A DNA stretch of 58,366 nucleotides, taken from assembly GCA_040904925.1 (NCBI GenBank), contig JBBDSP010000001.1, forward strand, positions 1 through 58,366, given 5' to 3'. This DNA is from Gracilimonas sp040904925 (GTDB taxonomy: Bacteria; Bacteroidota; Rhodothermia; Balneolales; Balneolaceae). Shown here piece after piece: positions 26,372-35,186 of the stretch; position 1 is the first letter of the stretch; each line of letters opens with the position of its first letter. A program made the position numbers and the translations under genes. The notes under the pieces were generated by a model. It was given only the letters and a program-made list of their open reading frames with translations. It was not told the DNA's origin and made no database searches.

Positions 26372-27409
26372 CTAACTAATTAATTCTTCTCTTCGTGAAT
26401 ACTTTTTAGTTTGTTTGGGTTCATTTAATCCGGCTGTTAAAATTTTTCTTACGAGATCTTCCTCATCCGAAATTTCAGGTAAACTCAGAGCCACTCCATA
26501 TTCAATCCATTGGTCGAGTTTTTGGGTGAACTTTTGGTCGACCTGATACACCACTTCACCTCCTAATTCTTCCAGAGCAGCGGCATTGCATAATTGTTCA
26601 TACTGATTTTTAATGGGAATAGTGAGCAGCTTTTTCCCAAGAAACATCGCCTCCGAAGTAGTTTCAAATCCCGTTGCTGAAACAATACCTAAGCAATTTT
26701 CTATACTTTTTAAGAAGGATTTTTTACCAACCGGATGTACTTTCACATTTCCCTTCACATAAGCTTCCTCACAAGTTGGAGAAAAGATATGCCATTTCAT
26801 TTTTTTGACTTGAGAAAAGATCGAACATAACGTTTGATGATCGAAAGCCGGCAAATAAACCGTAACATGGTCACCCGAAGTTGGACTCAAATCCCGAATG
26901 TGTCTTCGAATGATCGGAGGTTCAATAAATGCATCATACCTCAAATAATGAGACCCAACCGCTGCGGAACTTGGGGCAAAATATCTCATCACCTGCTCGG
27001 CAACCGCTGATCTTTTCTCAGGCCTTGGACATTTATCAGATAGGAAAGAAGCCTGATGACTTATGGCAACACAGGGAATCCCGGCTTGATGTGCTGCCCA
27101 TGCTGTAACCGGCTCAAAGTCATTCACTACAAAATCGTACTCTTCAACAGGAAGTTGTTGAACATCCTTTAAAAATTTAAAAGGATGCAGTTTCAAAGCC
27201 GTTTCCAAAAGGTCTACACTTCCGCTGTTATCATAAGCAAGGCTCATACCTCTTGCGGTATAATCAACAGGGCCATCGATATTCATTTTGAAATTATAGC
27301 CGCTCATCAACACATCCACATCAGCATATTCACGAAGCTTTGGGAGTACCACTCGCGCCCGACTGATGTGTCCGTGCCCCGTTCCCTGAACACCGTATAA
27401 TATCCTCAT
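26372..27409 (-). CDS. Glycosyltransferase family 28-like protein
   Basis: 345-residue GT-B-type protein. The N-terminus MRILYGVQGTGHGHISRA has the glycine-rich donor/acceptor loop and GHGH of the MJ1255/VC2487 group. The C-terminal half has the nucleotide-sugar motif SATGFETTSEAMFLGKKLL, with its Glu near residue 255. Its start overlaps the stop of the phosphoesterase gene by 4 bases, so the two are translationally coupled and likely act in one envelope glycolipid pathway. The sugar and lipid are not known. Confidence 0.7.
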   Translation of the reverse strand: MRILYGVQGTGHGHISRARVVLPKLREYADVDVLMSGYNFKMNIDGPVDYTARGMSLAYDNSGSVDLLETALKLHPFKFLKDVQQLPVEEYDFVVNDFEPVTAWAAHQAGIPCVAISHQASFLSDKCPRPEKRSAVAEQVMRYFAPSSAAVGSHYLRYDAFIEPPIIRRHIRDLSPTSGDHVTVYLPAFDHQTLCSIFSQVKKMKWHIFSPTCEEAYVKGNVKVHPVGKKSFLKSIENCLGIVSATGFETTSEAMFLGKKLLTIPIKNQYEQLCNAAALEELGGEVVYQVDQKFTQKLDQWIEYGVALSLPEISDEEDLVRKILTAGLNEPKQTKKYSRREELIS

Positions 27410-28221
27410 CCTATCATCACCTTGTGGTCAAAAGTGTGACTCTTCATAAGCAGATTTAACCTTGGGTTTTCCTGTACAAATGCATCTTCATTGTATTTGT
27501 AGAGACTCCATTCACCTCCGTCATATTCCATACAGGTAAGGTTCTCGACCCAGTCACCCGAGTTGAGGTAAATCACCGATCCCTTTTCATTTTCATACCC
27601 ACGAATTTTGGGCTGATGGATATGTCCGCAAACCACATAATCGTATCCTTCTTCGATGGCCAATTCCATGGCTGTTACTTCAAAATCGTCAATAAAGTTA
27701 ATCGCCTGTTTTACACTGTCTTTGATTTTTTTTGAGAGGGAAAACTTTCCGTATCCCATTTTTTCCGAAATGTTATTCATCCAGCGATTCAACAAAATAA
27801 GAAGTTCATATCCCTTACCACCAAGTTTGGCAACCCACTTACTGTGCTTCATAGTGATATCAAAAATATCTCCGTGAAAGATCCAGACCTTTTCACCATT
27901 CATTTCCAACACCAGTTTATCACGGATAAAAAGCGGGCCAAGCTGCAGGCTTGAGATTTTACGTAAGGTTTCGTCGTGATTACCCGTCAGATAATAGATA
28001 TCGGTGCCGTTGGTCATCATGGTGATGAGCGTTCTGATGACATGCATATGGGCCTCCGGCCAATAATATTTGCGGAAATTCCACATGTCGATAAAATCCC
28101 CATTCAGAATCACACGCTTGGGGTCAATTGAATTTAGATATTGAACCAACTCCACTGCATGGCAGCCTACAGTGCCGAGATGAATATCAGACAGAACGAC
28201 GGTATCAAGGGATCGTTTCAT
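27406..28221 (-). CDS. Metallophosphoesterase, UDP-diacylglucosamine pyrophosphatase-like
   Basis: 271-residue calcineurin-like phosphoesterase. Metal ligands: Asp12 and His14 (SDIHLG), Asp42 (GDFID), Asn81-His82 (GNHDE), and the C-terminal GHIHQP. The pattern resembles LpxH/LpxG-like UDP-2,3-diacylglucosamine hydrolases, but it is longer than E. coli LpxH and its partner is the coupled glycosyltransferase rather than a lipid A gene. It may act on a nucleotide-linked lipid. It is the first gene of the pair. Confidence 0.78.
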   Translation of the reverse strand: MKRSLDTVVLSDIHLGTVGCHAVELVQYLNSIDPKRVILNGDFIDMWNFRKYYWPEAHMHVIRTLITMMTNGTDIYYLTGNHDETLRKISSLQLGPLFIRDKLVLEMNGEKVWIFHGDIFDITMKHSKWVAKLGGKGYELLILLNRWMNNISEKMGYGKFSLSKKIKDSVKQAINFIDDFEVTAMELAIEEGYDYVVCGHIHQPKIRGYENEKGSVIYLNSGDWVENLTCMEYDGGEWSLYKYNEDAFVQENPRLNLLMKSHTFDHKVMIG

Positions 28222-28328
28222 AGCTTTTCGATAGATGATTGATGGTAAATATCGCTCAGCTATGTTAACGAGGGTTATCGGCAGCGTTAATTATTGGTTA
28301 CCAGTATGTTAGGGAATTGTAAATGAGA

Positions 28329-28380
28329 AATTTTAAATGTTGAATTATTTGCTTTCATTTATAATTCAACATTTAAAATT
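28329..28380. repeat. 19-bp inverted repeat of heptamer type, locus 6
   Basis: Arms 28329-28347 and 28362-28380 are perfect reverse complements (AATTTTAAATGTTGAATTA on the left). It ends 10 bases before the OsmC start codon and could hide the ribosome-binding region in a hairpin. Confidence 0.75.
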
Positions 28381-28390
28381 CAGAATCCCC

Positions 28391-28834
28391 ATGAGTGAGC
28401 AAAAAATTATACACGTACACCTTCCGAAAGAAGAAGCCTTCAAAACAACTTTAACCGCCGGGAAACACGAACTTATTTCTGACGAACCGGAAAGTGTGCA
28501 AGGTGGACAAAATTCCGGACCGGATCCCTACGACTACCTACTTATGGGGCTTGGCTCCTGCACTCTGATGACGATAAAAATGTATACCCGTCGCAAAAAA
28601 TGGGAAATTGATGATATGTATCTGGAGCTCCGCCACAACAAACGCCACGCTGATGATTGTGCCGAATGTGAAGACCCTAAAAGCAAGATCGATCACATTG
28701 AGAAAGAGCTGATCATAAAAGGGGACCTGTCTCAGGAACAATTGGATAAACTGTTAGAAATCTCCAAAAAATGCCCTGTGCACAAAACTTTGGAAGGAGA
28801 TATCACCATAGAAAGTACCCTAAGTAAATCCTAA
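28391..28834 (+). CDS. OsmC/Ohr-family protein
   Basis: 147 residues counted from ATG 28391, which opens with the expected MSEQKI; an earlier in-frame ATG at 28337 lies inside an inverted repeat and is rejected. The two redox cysteines are in GLGSCTLMTI and KKCPVHKTL, the OsmC peroxidase pattern. Family members reduce organic hydroperoxides; the HADDCAEC stretch adds two further cysteines not needed for this chemistry. Likely role is oxidative stress defence. Confidence 0.88.
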   Translation: MSEQKIIHVHLPKEEAFKTTLTAGKHELISDEPESVQGGQNSGPDPYDYLLMGLGSCTLMTIKMYTRRKKWEIDDMYLELRHNKRHADDCAECEDPKSKIDHIEKELIIKGDLSQEQLDKLLEISKKCPVHKTLEGDITIESTLSKS

Positions 28835-28835
28835 C

Positions 28836-28860
28836 CGTTCCCACGCAGAGCGTGCCGAGG
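28836..28860. repeat. REP-like palindrome, family 1 (half decayed)
   Basis: CGTTCCCACGCAGAGCGTG keeps the left arm and core of family 1, while the right arm has decayed. Confidence 0.6.
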
Positions 28861-28879
28861 CAATATTAAAACTTCCCCC

Positions 28880-28914
28880 TTCAATGTTGAATGTTCAATA
28901 TTCGATATTCAACC
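28880..28914. repeat. Heptamer repeat, locus 7
   Basis: Five 7-mers TTCAATG, TTGAATG, TTCAATA, TTCGATA and TTCAACC between convergent genes. Confidence 0.7.
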
Positions 28915-28916
28915 CC

Positions 28917-29477
28917 TCACTCCCATCCCCAGGCAGGTGAAGGAGTTTCGGTTTCATTATCAAAATCAAAGCGGATACTGAAGTAGCGATCGGTTCCGAT
29001 ACGGCGAAGGTTATAGGTGTAATATTCATCCGCTACCACTTCGATCCACCAAATATTGCTGGCTGCGGCAGGAATGAGTTCGGCTGTTTCCTGATCGGCC
29101 GGAAAAGTTTGAAGGGTTTCCAGTCCGGTACTTGTTGAAGTGCCGCCATACATCGTGACCTCATCTTCAGTTCCATCCTCATGACGGTGATCATGCTTAA
29201 GTTCTATACGATCTCCTTTTCTGGTTAGTACCCAGGTCCGAGAACGATCATCTCCCACAAAGAATGGGATATTGATGACTTCATCATCGCAGGAAAGTAC
29301 GTGCATAACCAATTCATGATTTCGAAAATCATCATTTTCGGGGGCTTCTAATACCTCACCTATGAATGCTTTCCCGCATTGGGCTGAGAGATTATCCCAA
29401 AACGTATCTGCGTTTGTCTGCTGGGCAAATGATAGTACCGGGAATAAAAATAAGAACGTTAATATCGTGTATTTCAT
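28917..29477 (-). CDS. Secreted protein of unknown function
   Basis: 186 residues from ATG 29477, which directly begins a signal peptide (KYTILTFLFLFPVLSFAQ); upstream in-frame codons to 29528 lack sense as a signal. The mature part holds a short His/Asp-rich stretch (ELKHDHRHEDGTEDE) and two cysteines about 25 residues apart (SAQCGKAF and LSCDD) that could form a disulfide. No family recognised. It is probably periplasmic or outer-membrane associated. Confidence 0.6.
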   Translation of the reverse strand: MKYTILTFLFLFPVLSFAQQTNADTFWDNLSAQCGKAFIGEVLEAPENDDFRNHELVMHVLSCDDEVINIPFFVGDDRSRTWVLTRKGDRIELKHDHRHEDGTEDEVTMYGGTSTSTGLETLQTFPADQETAELIPAAASNIWWIEVVADEYYTYNLRRIGTDRYFSIRFDFDNETETPSPAWGWE

Positions 29478-29658
29478 GGCAGCTGGTGTTTTTAAATTGA
29501 GCTGAAGAATAAAGTAAATAAAGTTCACAAACAGATCATTTATCTGGAGATAGTGCCGGCAAATTTAACTTTACATTTATTTGAGGCATCCTGTTATTTC
29601 CTGCAAATATCAGTAAGATCGCTGGAAAATTTAGCGAATAAACGGTTAGTTCATTCTT

Positions 29659-29931
29659 ATGTCATCATCTCCTCTACGCATCCTGAAAAATGCCATATTT
29701 GAGGCCAAAACCTGGAAACCGGGGCGATCAAGAAATACTCTTGAAAATGATTTCTTCCAGCTCATGCTGAAAGGGCCTTCGCTAGATGAGCATAACGACC
29801 TTTGGGATGAATTCAGAAAGGCGCTCTCCGAAAACCCCCACCTGAAAGAAAAGGAATTACTCGAATTTCTTAGCCGAAAAGATTATGCCAGAGAAGGCTA
29901 TTGGTGGTTCGATCCCACCGAGTGGAAGTGA
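29659..29931 (+). CDS. Small conserved-looking hypothetical protein
   Basis: 90-residue soluble protein rich in charged residues, with no signal peptide. It begins SSSPLRILKNAIFEAKTW and ends REGYWWFDPTEWK; the predicted helices with LEFLSRKDYAREGYWW suggest a compact helical fold. No family recognised. Good coding character and an ATG start support a real gene. It stands alone between the secreted protein gene and a REP element. Confidence 0.5.
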   Translation: MSSSPLRILKNAIFEAKTWKPGRSRNTLENDFFQLMLKGPSLDEHNDLWDEFRKALSENPHLKEKELLEFLSRKDYAREGYWWFDPTEWK

Positions 29932-29964
29932 ACATCAAACTTTGATGAAGTAACAGCCAACCTT

Positions 29965-29992
29965 CGCTCCAACGCAGAGCGTGTGGAGCGAG
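29965..29992. repeat. REP-like palindrome, family 1
   Basis: Identical over 28 bases to the element at 15929-15956. Confidence 0.8.
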
Positions 29993-30022
29993 AGTCATAG
30001 GACTAAGACTAATCAAACCCCA

Positions 30023-30053
30023 TTCGTCAGACGGGCTTAAGCCGTCAGACGAA
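30023..30053. repeat. 31-bp hairpin downstream of gcvP
   Basis: Arms of 12 bp with one A-A mismatch around the loop GCTTAAG, 6 bases from the gcvP stop. No T run follows, so it is an mRNA 3'-end stabiliser or REP element rather than a classic terminator. A related GGCTTAAG-containing sequence is at 51028-51046. Confidence 0.6.
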
Positions 30054-30058
30054 GAGCC

Positions 30059-32956
30059 TTATTCGACAACCTCAATGCCTTCTTCGTAGGCTTCCATTGG
30101 GATGCAGGAACAAACGAGATTTCGGTCTCCATAAGCATCATCAACACGCGAAACTGAAGGCCAGAATTTTTGAAATTTGAGCTCTTTAAGCGGGAAGGCT
30201 CCCTTTTCTCGAGGATAACTTCGAGTCCACTCATCGGCTACCATCACGCGCTGAGTGTGAGGAGCATGCTTTAGAACGTTGTCCTCTTTGTCCGCTATGC
30301 CATCCTCAATTTCTTGAATTTCCTTTCGGATGGAGATCATTGCGTTACAAAAACGATCAAGTTCTTCCATCGACTCACTTTCGGTTGGCTCTATCATAAG
30401 TGTGCCCGGAACCGGAAAACTCATAGTTGGCGCATGGAAGCCATAATCCATCAGGCGCTTGGCCACATCCACTGATTCCACTCCGGCTGATTGTTTGAAC
30501 GGACGAAGATCTACAATAAATTCGTGAGCCGAACGGCCTGTCTTGCCGGTATAAAGAATTTCGTAATGATTCTTGAGGCGGTCTTTCAGATAGTTGGCAT
30601 TTAGGATCGCGATCTTAGTTGCATCGGTAAGACCATTTCCACCCATCATACGTATGTAAGCGTGTGAAATCGTCAGGATACTGGCACTTCCCCAGGGAGC
30701 GGATGAGACAGCAGTTACTCCTTTCTCTCCTCCTGTTTTCACAACTGAATGTGATGGCAAGAACGGCACCAAATGCTTGGCTACACCAATCGGCCCCATT
30801 CCCGGCCCGCCACCGCCGTGAGGAATACAAAAGGTCTTGTGAAGATTAAGGTGGCATACATCCGCCCCAATCTCTCCGGGACTTGTTAATCCAACTTGGG
30901 CATTCATATTGGCACCATCCATGTACACTTGCCCGCCGTGGCTGTGAATAATTTCACAGATCTCCTTGATGCTGTGTTCAAAAACGCCATGTGTGGATGG
31001 ATAAGTCACCATCAGAGCAGCCAATTTCTCACTGTATTTTTCTGCTTTGGCAATGAGATCATCTTTGGAAATATTGCCGTGGCTATCAGTCTCTACCACA
31101 ACCACATCCATGCCGGCCATTACCGCACTTGCAGGATTTGTGCCATGAGCTGAATTAGGAATCAGTGCTACTTTACGGTGGTCATCGCCATTGGCTTTAT
31201 GGTAAGCCCGAATGGTCATCAATCCGGCATATTCGCCCTGTGCACCGGAATTTGGCTGCAAAGACATCCCCGCAAAACCGGTGATCTCGCAAAGCCAATC
31301 GCTTAATTCATCAAATAGTTGAGTGTACCCTTTTGCTTGCTCTCGGGGAACAAATGGGTGGATCTGTCCAAATTCAGGCCAGGTCAAAGGGATCATTTCG
31401 GCTGTGGCATTCAATTTCATGGTACATGAACCGAGAGAGATCATGGAGTGAACGAGAGAAAGATCTTTATTCTCAAGGCGCTTCATATACCGAAGCATCT
31501 CATGCTCGGAATGGTATAAATTAAATACGGGGTGGTCGAGGTATGCTGAAGTTCTTTTCAGTTCAGAAGGATATTCAACTTTGGCATTTTTGGCTTCTGC
31601 ATAAACGTCAAAATCATTTTTCTTACCCAGCACTTCCGCAAAAATATTCAGGACTAGTTCTGCATCTTCAAGGTTTTTAGCTTCATCAAAAGAAATTCCG
31701 ACTCGATCATCTTCGAAGTAACGGAAGTTCACTCCATGCTGTTCAGCTGCTGTTCCAACCTTAGAAGCATCGGCTTTTACTGTAATGGTATCGAAGAAGG
31801 TTTCAGTTTCTACTTCCACTCCCAGTTTCTCCAGGCCTGCTTTTGTCAGCTTTGTAAGACCATGAGTTTTAGATGCTATTTTCTTTAGTCCTTCCGGGCC
31901 GTGATATACCGCGTACATTCCTGCGATCACCCCTAATAAAACCTGTGCCGTGCAAATATTTGAGGTTGCCTTTTCTCGACGAATATGCTGCTCACGGGTT
32001 TGCAGTGCCATACGGTAAGCCGGCTTTCCTTCTGCATCCTGAGTTACTCCAATAATACGTCCGGGAATCTTTCGCTGAAATTGTTCCTGTGTCGCAAAAA
32101 ATGCAGCGTGAGGGCCTCCATATCCCATTGGCACACCAAAGCGTTGCGAAGATCCAACAACTACATCCGCTCCCATTTCACCCGGAGCTTTTAGTAACGT
32201 CAGGCTTAACAGATCAGCAGCTACCACTGCATAAACGTCGTGCTCATGAGCAGCCGCAATAATATCTGTGTAATCTTCGACGATACCATCCGTGGCCGGA
32301 TATTGTAATAAGATCCCAAACAATTTCGGATCGGTAACATCCAGTTCTTTGTGATCTCCAACTCTTATCTCAACATCTATAGGTTCCGCGCGGGTTTCTA
32401 AAACCTCGATCGTCTGCGGGTGACATCGATTAGAAACAAAAAACACATCCGCTTCCTTACGCTTTTTCCCTTTTCTCTGTCCAAAAAGCATACTCATAGC
32501 TTCGGCGGCCGCTGTTCCTTCATCCAATAAAGAGGCGTTAGCCAGTTCCATTTCCGTGAGGTCGCTTACGGTGGTCTGAAAATTTATCAGAGCTTCCAGT
32601 CTGCCCTGTGCAATTTCAGCCTGATACGGTGTGTAAGCCGTGTACCAACCCGGATTCTCTAAAATATTCCTTTTGATCACGTTGGGCATCAAGGTGTCGT
32701 AATAGCCCATCCCGATAAAGGATTTAAAGATCTGATTTTTCTCGGCAAGCTTCTTGAACTCAGCTAAGAAATCACTCTCACTCAAGGCCTCAGGAAGGTC
32801 TAACGGTTTTGACAAACGAATACCATTAGGGATAGTCTCATCGATCAGCTTATCCATCGAATCTGCTTTAATTACCTCCAGCATTTTTTTTATTGATTCC
32901 TGATCAGGTCCGTTGTGGTGGCGGGCAAATACTTCTTTATCGAAATTAATAGTCAT
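30059..32956 (-). CDS. gcvP: Glycine dehydrogenase (glycine cleavage system P protein)
   Basis: Decarboxylates glycine with PLP and passes the aminomethyl group to the lipoyl arm of GcvH. 965 residues, the single-chain form with both halves fused. The PLP lysine lies in the motif LNLHKTFCIPHGGGGPG in the C-terminal half. The N-terminal half carries FIGMGYYDTLMPNVI and YTPYQAEIAQGRLE. GcvT and GcvH are not in this window. The gene is monocistronic, with a hairpin just after its stop. Confidence 0.97.
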   Translation of the reverse strand: MTINFDKEVFARHHNGPDQESIKKMLEVIKADSMDKLIDETIPNGIRLSKPLDLPEALSESDFLAEFKKLAEKNQIFKSFIGMGYYDTLMPNVIKRNILENPGWYTAYTPYQAEIAQGRLEALINFQTTVSDLTEMELANASLLDEGTAAAEAMSMLFGQRKGKKRKEADVFFVSNRCHPQTIEVLETRAEPIDVEIRVGDHKELDVTDPKLFGILLQYPATDGIVEDYTDIIAAAHEHDVYAVVAADLLSLTLLKAPGEMGADVVVGSSQRFGVPMGYGGPHAAFFATQEQFQRKIPGRIIGVTQDAEGKPAYRMALQTREQHIRREKATSNICTAQVLLGVIAGMYAVYHGPEGLKKIASKTHGLTKLTKAGLEKLGVEVETETFFDTITVKADASKVGTAAEQHGVNFRYFEDDRVGISFDEAKNLEDAELVLNIFAEVLGKKNDFDVYAEAKNAKVEYPSELKRTSAYLDHPVFNLYHSEHEMLRYMKRLENKDLSLVHSMISLGSCTMKLNATAEMIPLTWPEFGQIHPFVPREQAKGYTQLFDELSDWLCEITGFAGMSLQPNSGAQGEYAGLMTIRAYHKANGDDHRKVALIPNSAHGTNPASAVMAGMDVVVVETDSHGNISKDDLIAKAEKYSEKLAALMVTYPSTHGVFEHSIKEICEIIHSHGGQVYMDGANMNAQVGLTSPGEIGADVCHLNLHKTFCIPHGGGGPGMGPIGVAKHLVPFLPSHSVVKTGGEKGVTAVSSAPWGSASILTISHAYIRMMGGNGLTDATKIAILNANYLKDRLKNHYEILYTGKTGRSAHEFIVDLRPFKQSAGVESVDVAKRLMDYGFHAPTMSFPVPGTLMIEPTESESMEELDRFCNAMISIRKEIQEIEDGIADKEDNVLKHAPHTQRVMVADEWTRSYPREKGAFPLKELKFQKFWPSVSRVDDAYGDRNLVCSCIPMEAYEEGIEVVE

Positions 32957-33127
32957 TAAAGTAGAGAATGAGGTGATTTATTTTGATGAACCAAACGCAA
33001 TTTAAAGCCGATAAATTTCAGCTAAATCATGTGTATAACGGGTTTCTGTAAAATAAGGAAAAATGCGTTCAAAAAAGCAGTTTTTGGCACTCAGAAAAAT
33101 ACTATTTCTCACATAAATTTGATTTAT

Positions 33128-33144
33128 TATAGACATTGTCTAAA
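33128..33144. promoter_or_regulatory. Candidate metalloregulator box (7-1-7 palindrome)
   Basis: ATAGACA-T-TGTCTAA, centred 41 bases before the start codon of the beta-propeller operon. It shares the AGA-N5-TCTAA layout with the two boxes at 51227 and 51276. A TTGATT hexamer at 33119-33124 may be the -35 element. Confidence 0.4.
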
Positions 33145-33176
33145 ACAGAATATTTATTAATTAATTTCGCCGAATC

Positions 33177-35165
33177 ATGAAAAAAGCGTTAAAATTTTTA
33201 GCTGTGATCCTTTTATTTGGATCTGCACAATCCTTTGCCCAGGATGCAAACTCATTAAAAATTGTAATTGAACCCGATCCCGTAATTCTAGACCCGGGAA
33301 CTGAGCTTCAGCTAAAAGCTACACTGGTAAATGAGAACGGTACAGCACTGCCGGATACGATCTTATTTTATTCCAGAAATGGTGGGGATCTTGAGGTATC
33401 GCGTGATGGATATGTTAAAGCCAATAAACCTGGAACCTATTCTGTACTTGCACGACGCTCAGGCCCAAGAGAGGAACGTGTAAGCAAACAATTTGAGATA
33501 GAGGTTTCTTATCCACCTATTGCAGAAGTTCAGTTTAAGAACATTCCCGAGAATGTTTATTCCAAGACCACCATCGACCTGTATGTAGATGTAATTGATG
33601 AAATGGATCTGGTTCGTGAGAATCCGGAACTCACTATCACTAGTGATAACCCTTCAGTGGCCTCCGTAAGTCATGGTAAGTTATTAGCACTAAAACCCGG
33701 TAAAGCTACAATTACAGCCGTATCAGAAGGTAAAAGCACAGATTTAGAATTGAACATAAAAAAGAACCCTGCTTCATCTATCGTTATTGAGAATAGCGAA
33801 ACCGATATTCGTACCGGCGATGTTATAACCTTAAATGCCAAAGCAATGTCGGCTAACAACAGATCGGTTGATGTTCCTGTCACCTATTCATTTGTTGCCC
33901 AACCTGAGGATAATTTAGGTCAGGGTGCCGAGGGACAGATCTCACAGGAAGGAAAATTCGTGGCCAATGTTCCCGGGACTTTCATTCTGACTGCAAGATC
34001 AGGGGATGCCACTATTGACCAGGTGATCAGAGTACGTGAGCGTAATGTAGCTCAGGATATCGAACTTGTGGGCCATGGAGAGGTTTTAGATGTGCACACT
34101 TCAGACCTCTGGGTTTGGGAAGGTGTTGATGGCCGGGATTATGCCATCACCGGAACTTGGGGAGCCAGCGGCGATACTTACTTTTGGGATGTGACTGACC
34201 CTGCAAATATTGTTTCCATCGATACGGTTCGTGTAGATGCCCGAACTGTGAATGATGTAAAAATTTCAGAAGATGGTACTATTGGTGTGATCACACGTGA
34301 AGGTGCTTCTGATCGTAAAAACGGAATGGTTGTACTTGATGTTTCTAACCCAAGAGACGTTAAAATTCTATCTGAGTACAATGAAGGACTGACCGGTGGA
34401 GTTCACAACGCGTTTATTTATGAGGATCATGTGTATGCTGTTAATAATGGCCGCCGTTATGATATCATCAATATTGAAGATCCGGAAAATCCTGTTACCG
34501 TTGGTCGTTTTGAACTGGAAACACCCGGACATTCCATTCATGATGTTTGGATCGAAGATGGGATTGCCTACTCTTCTAACTGGAGTGATGGCGTGGTAGC
34601 CGTGGATATCGGAAGCCGCGACAGTGAACTGGCTGATGCTGGCGGTTCTCCCGAAAACCCTGTTAAGTTAGGAAGCTATGCTTATCCAAGTGGACGAAAT
34701 CATGCTGCATTCCCATTCAAAAGCCAATCTACCGGGGACTTTTATGTGATCGCCGGAGATGAGTCATTTCCATATGGGCTCCCTACTCGCAATAATCCTG
34801 TAGCTGCGGCCGGATGGATTCACTTCGTGAAGTTTGATGGGTGGGATCAACCCAAAGAAGTTGCGCGCTACCAAGTGCCTGAGGCTGGTACTCACAACTT
34901 CTGGGTCATTGATGATATTTTATATGTAGCGTACTATAATGGTGGTTTACGTATTGTTGACATTTCCGGAGAGTTGATGGGTAATCTATATGATCAGGGA
35001 CGTGAAATCGCCAAGTTTGAGCCGACTCATCCTGATGCTATTGTACCTAACGCTCCGTTTACTTGGGGACCTCAGCCTTATAAAGGCCACATATTTATTT
35101 CAGACTGGAACTCTGGCTTATGGTCCGTTAAATTGATCGATAAGCCTGCACAAGGAACCAATTAA
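33177..35165 (+). CDS. Secreted Ig-like/LVIVD-repeat beta-propeller protein
   Basis: 662 residues. A signal peptide ends near residue 22 (FAQ-DANS). Residues about 25-290 form three bacterial Ig-like segments (ELQLKATLVNENG, KPGKATITAVSEG). From about 300 on, LVIVD-type propeller blades follow (GGLRIVDISG, GVVAVDIGS). Several blades repeat a histidine in the same place: GVHNAF, GHSIHDVW and GTHNFW. LVIVD proteins are surface or periplasmic and mostly uncharacterised. The gene is followed after 21 bases by a second propeller gene, and a candidate metal-responsive box precedes it. Confidence 0.8.
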   Translation: MKKALKFLAVILLFGSAQSFAQDANSLKIVIEPDPVILDPGTELQLKATLVNENGTALPDTILFYSRNGGDLEVSRDGYVKANKPGTYSVLARRSGPREERVSKQFEIEVSYPPIAEVQFKNIPENVYSKTTIDLYVDVIDEMDLVRENPELTITSDNPSVASVSHGKLLALKPGKATITAVSEGKSTDLELNIKKNPASSIVIENSETDIRTGDVITLNAKAMSANNRSVDVPVTYSFVAQPEDNLGQGAEGQISQEGKFVANVPGTFILTARSGDATIDQVIRVRERNVAQDIELVGHGEVLDVHTSDLWVWEGVDGRDYAITGTWGASGDTYFWDVTDPANIVSIDTVRVDARTVNDVKISEDGTIGVITREGASDRKNGMVVLDVSNPRDVKILSEYNEGLTGGVHNAFIYEDHVYAVNNGRRYDIINIEDPENPVTVGRFELETPGHSIHDVWIEDGIAYSSNWSDGVVAVDIGSRDSELADAGGSPENPVKLGSYAYPSGRNHAAFPFKSQSTGDFYVIAGDESFPYGLPTRNNPVAAAGWIHFVKFDGWDQPKEVARYQVPEAGTHNFWVIDDILYVAYYNGGLRIVDISGELMGNLYDQGREIAKFEPTHPDAIVPNAPFTWGPQPYKGHIFISDWNSGLWSVKLIDKPAQGTN

Positions 35166-35186
35166 ACTGTAAAATTAGTTCAGACT

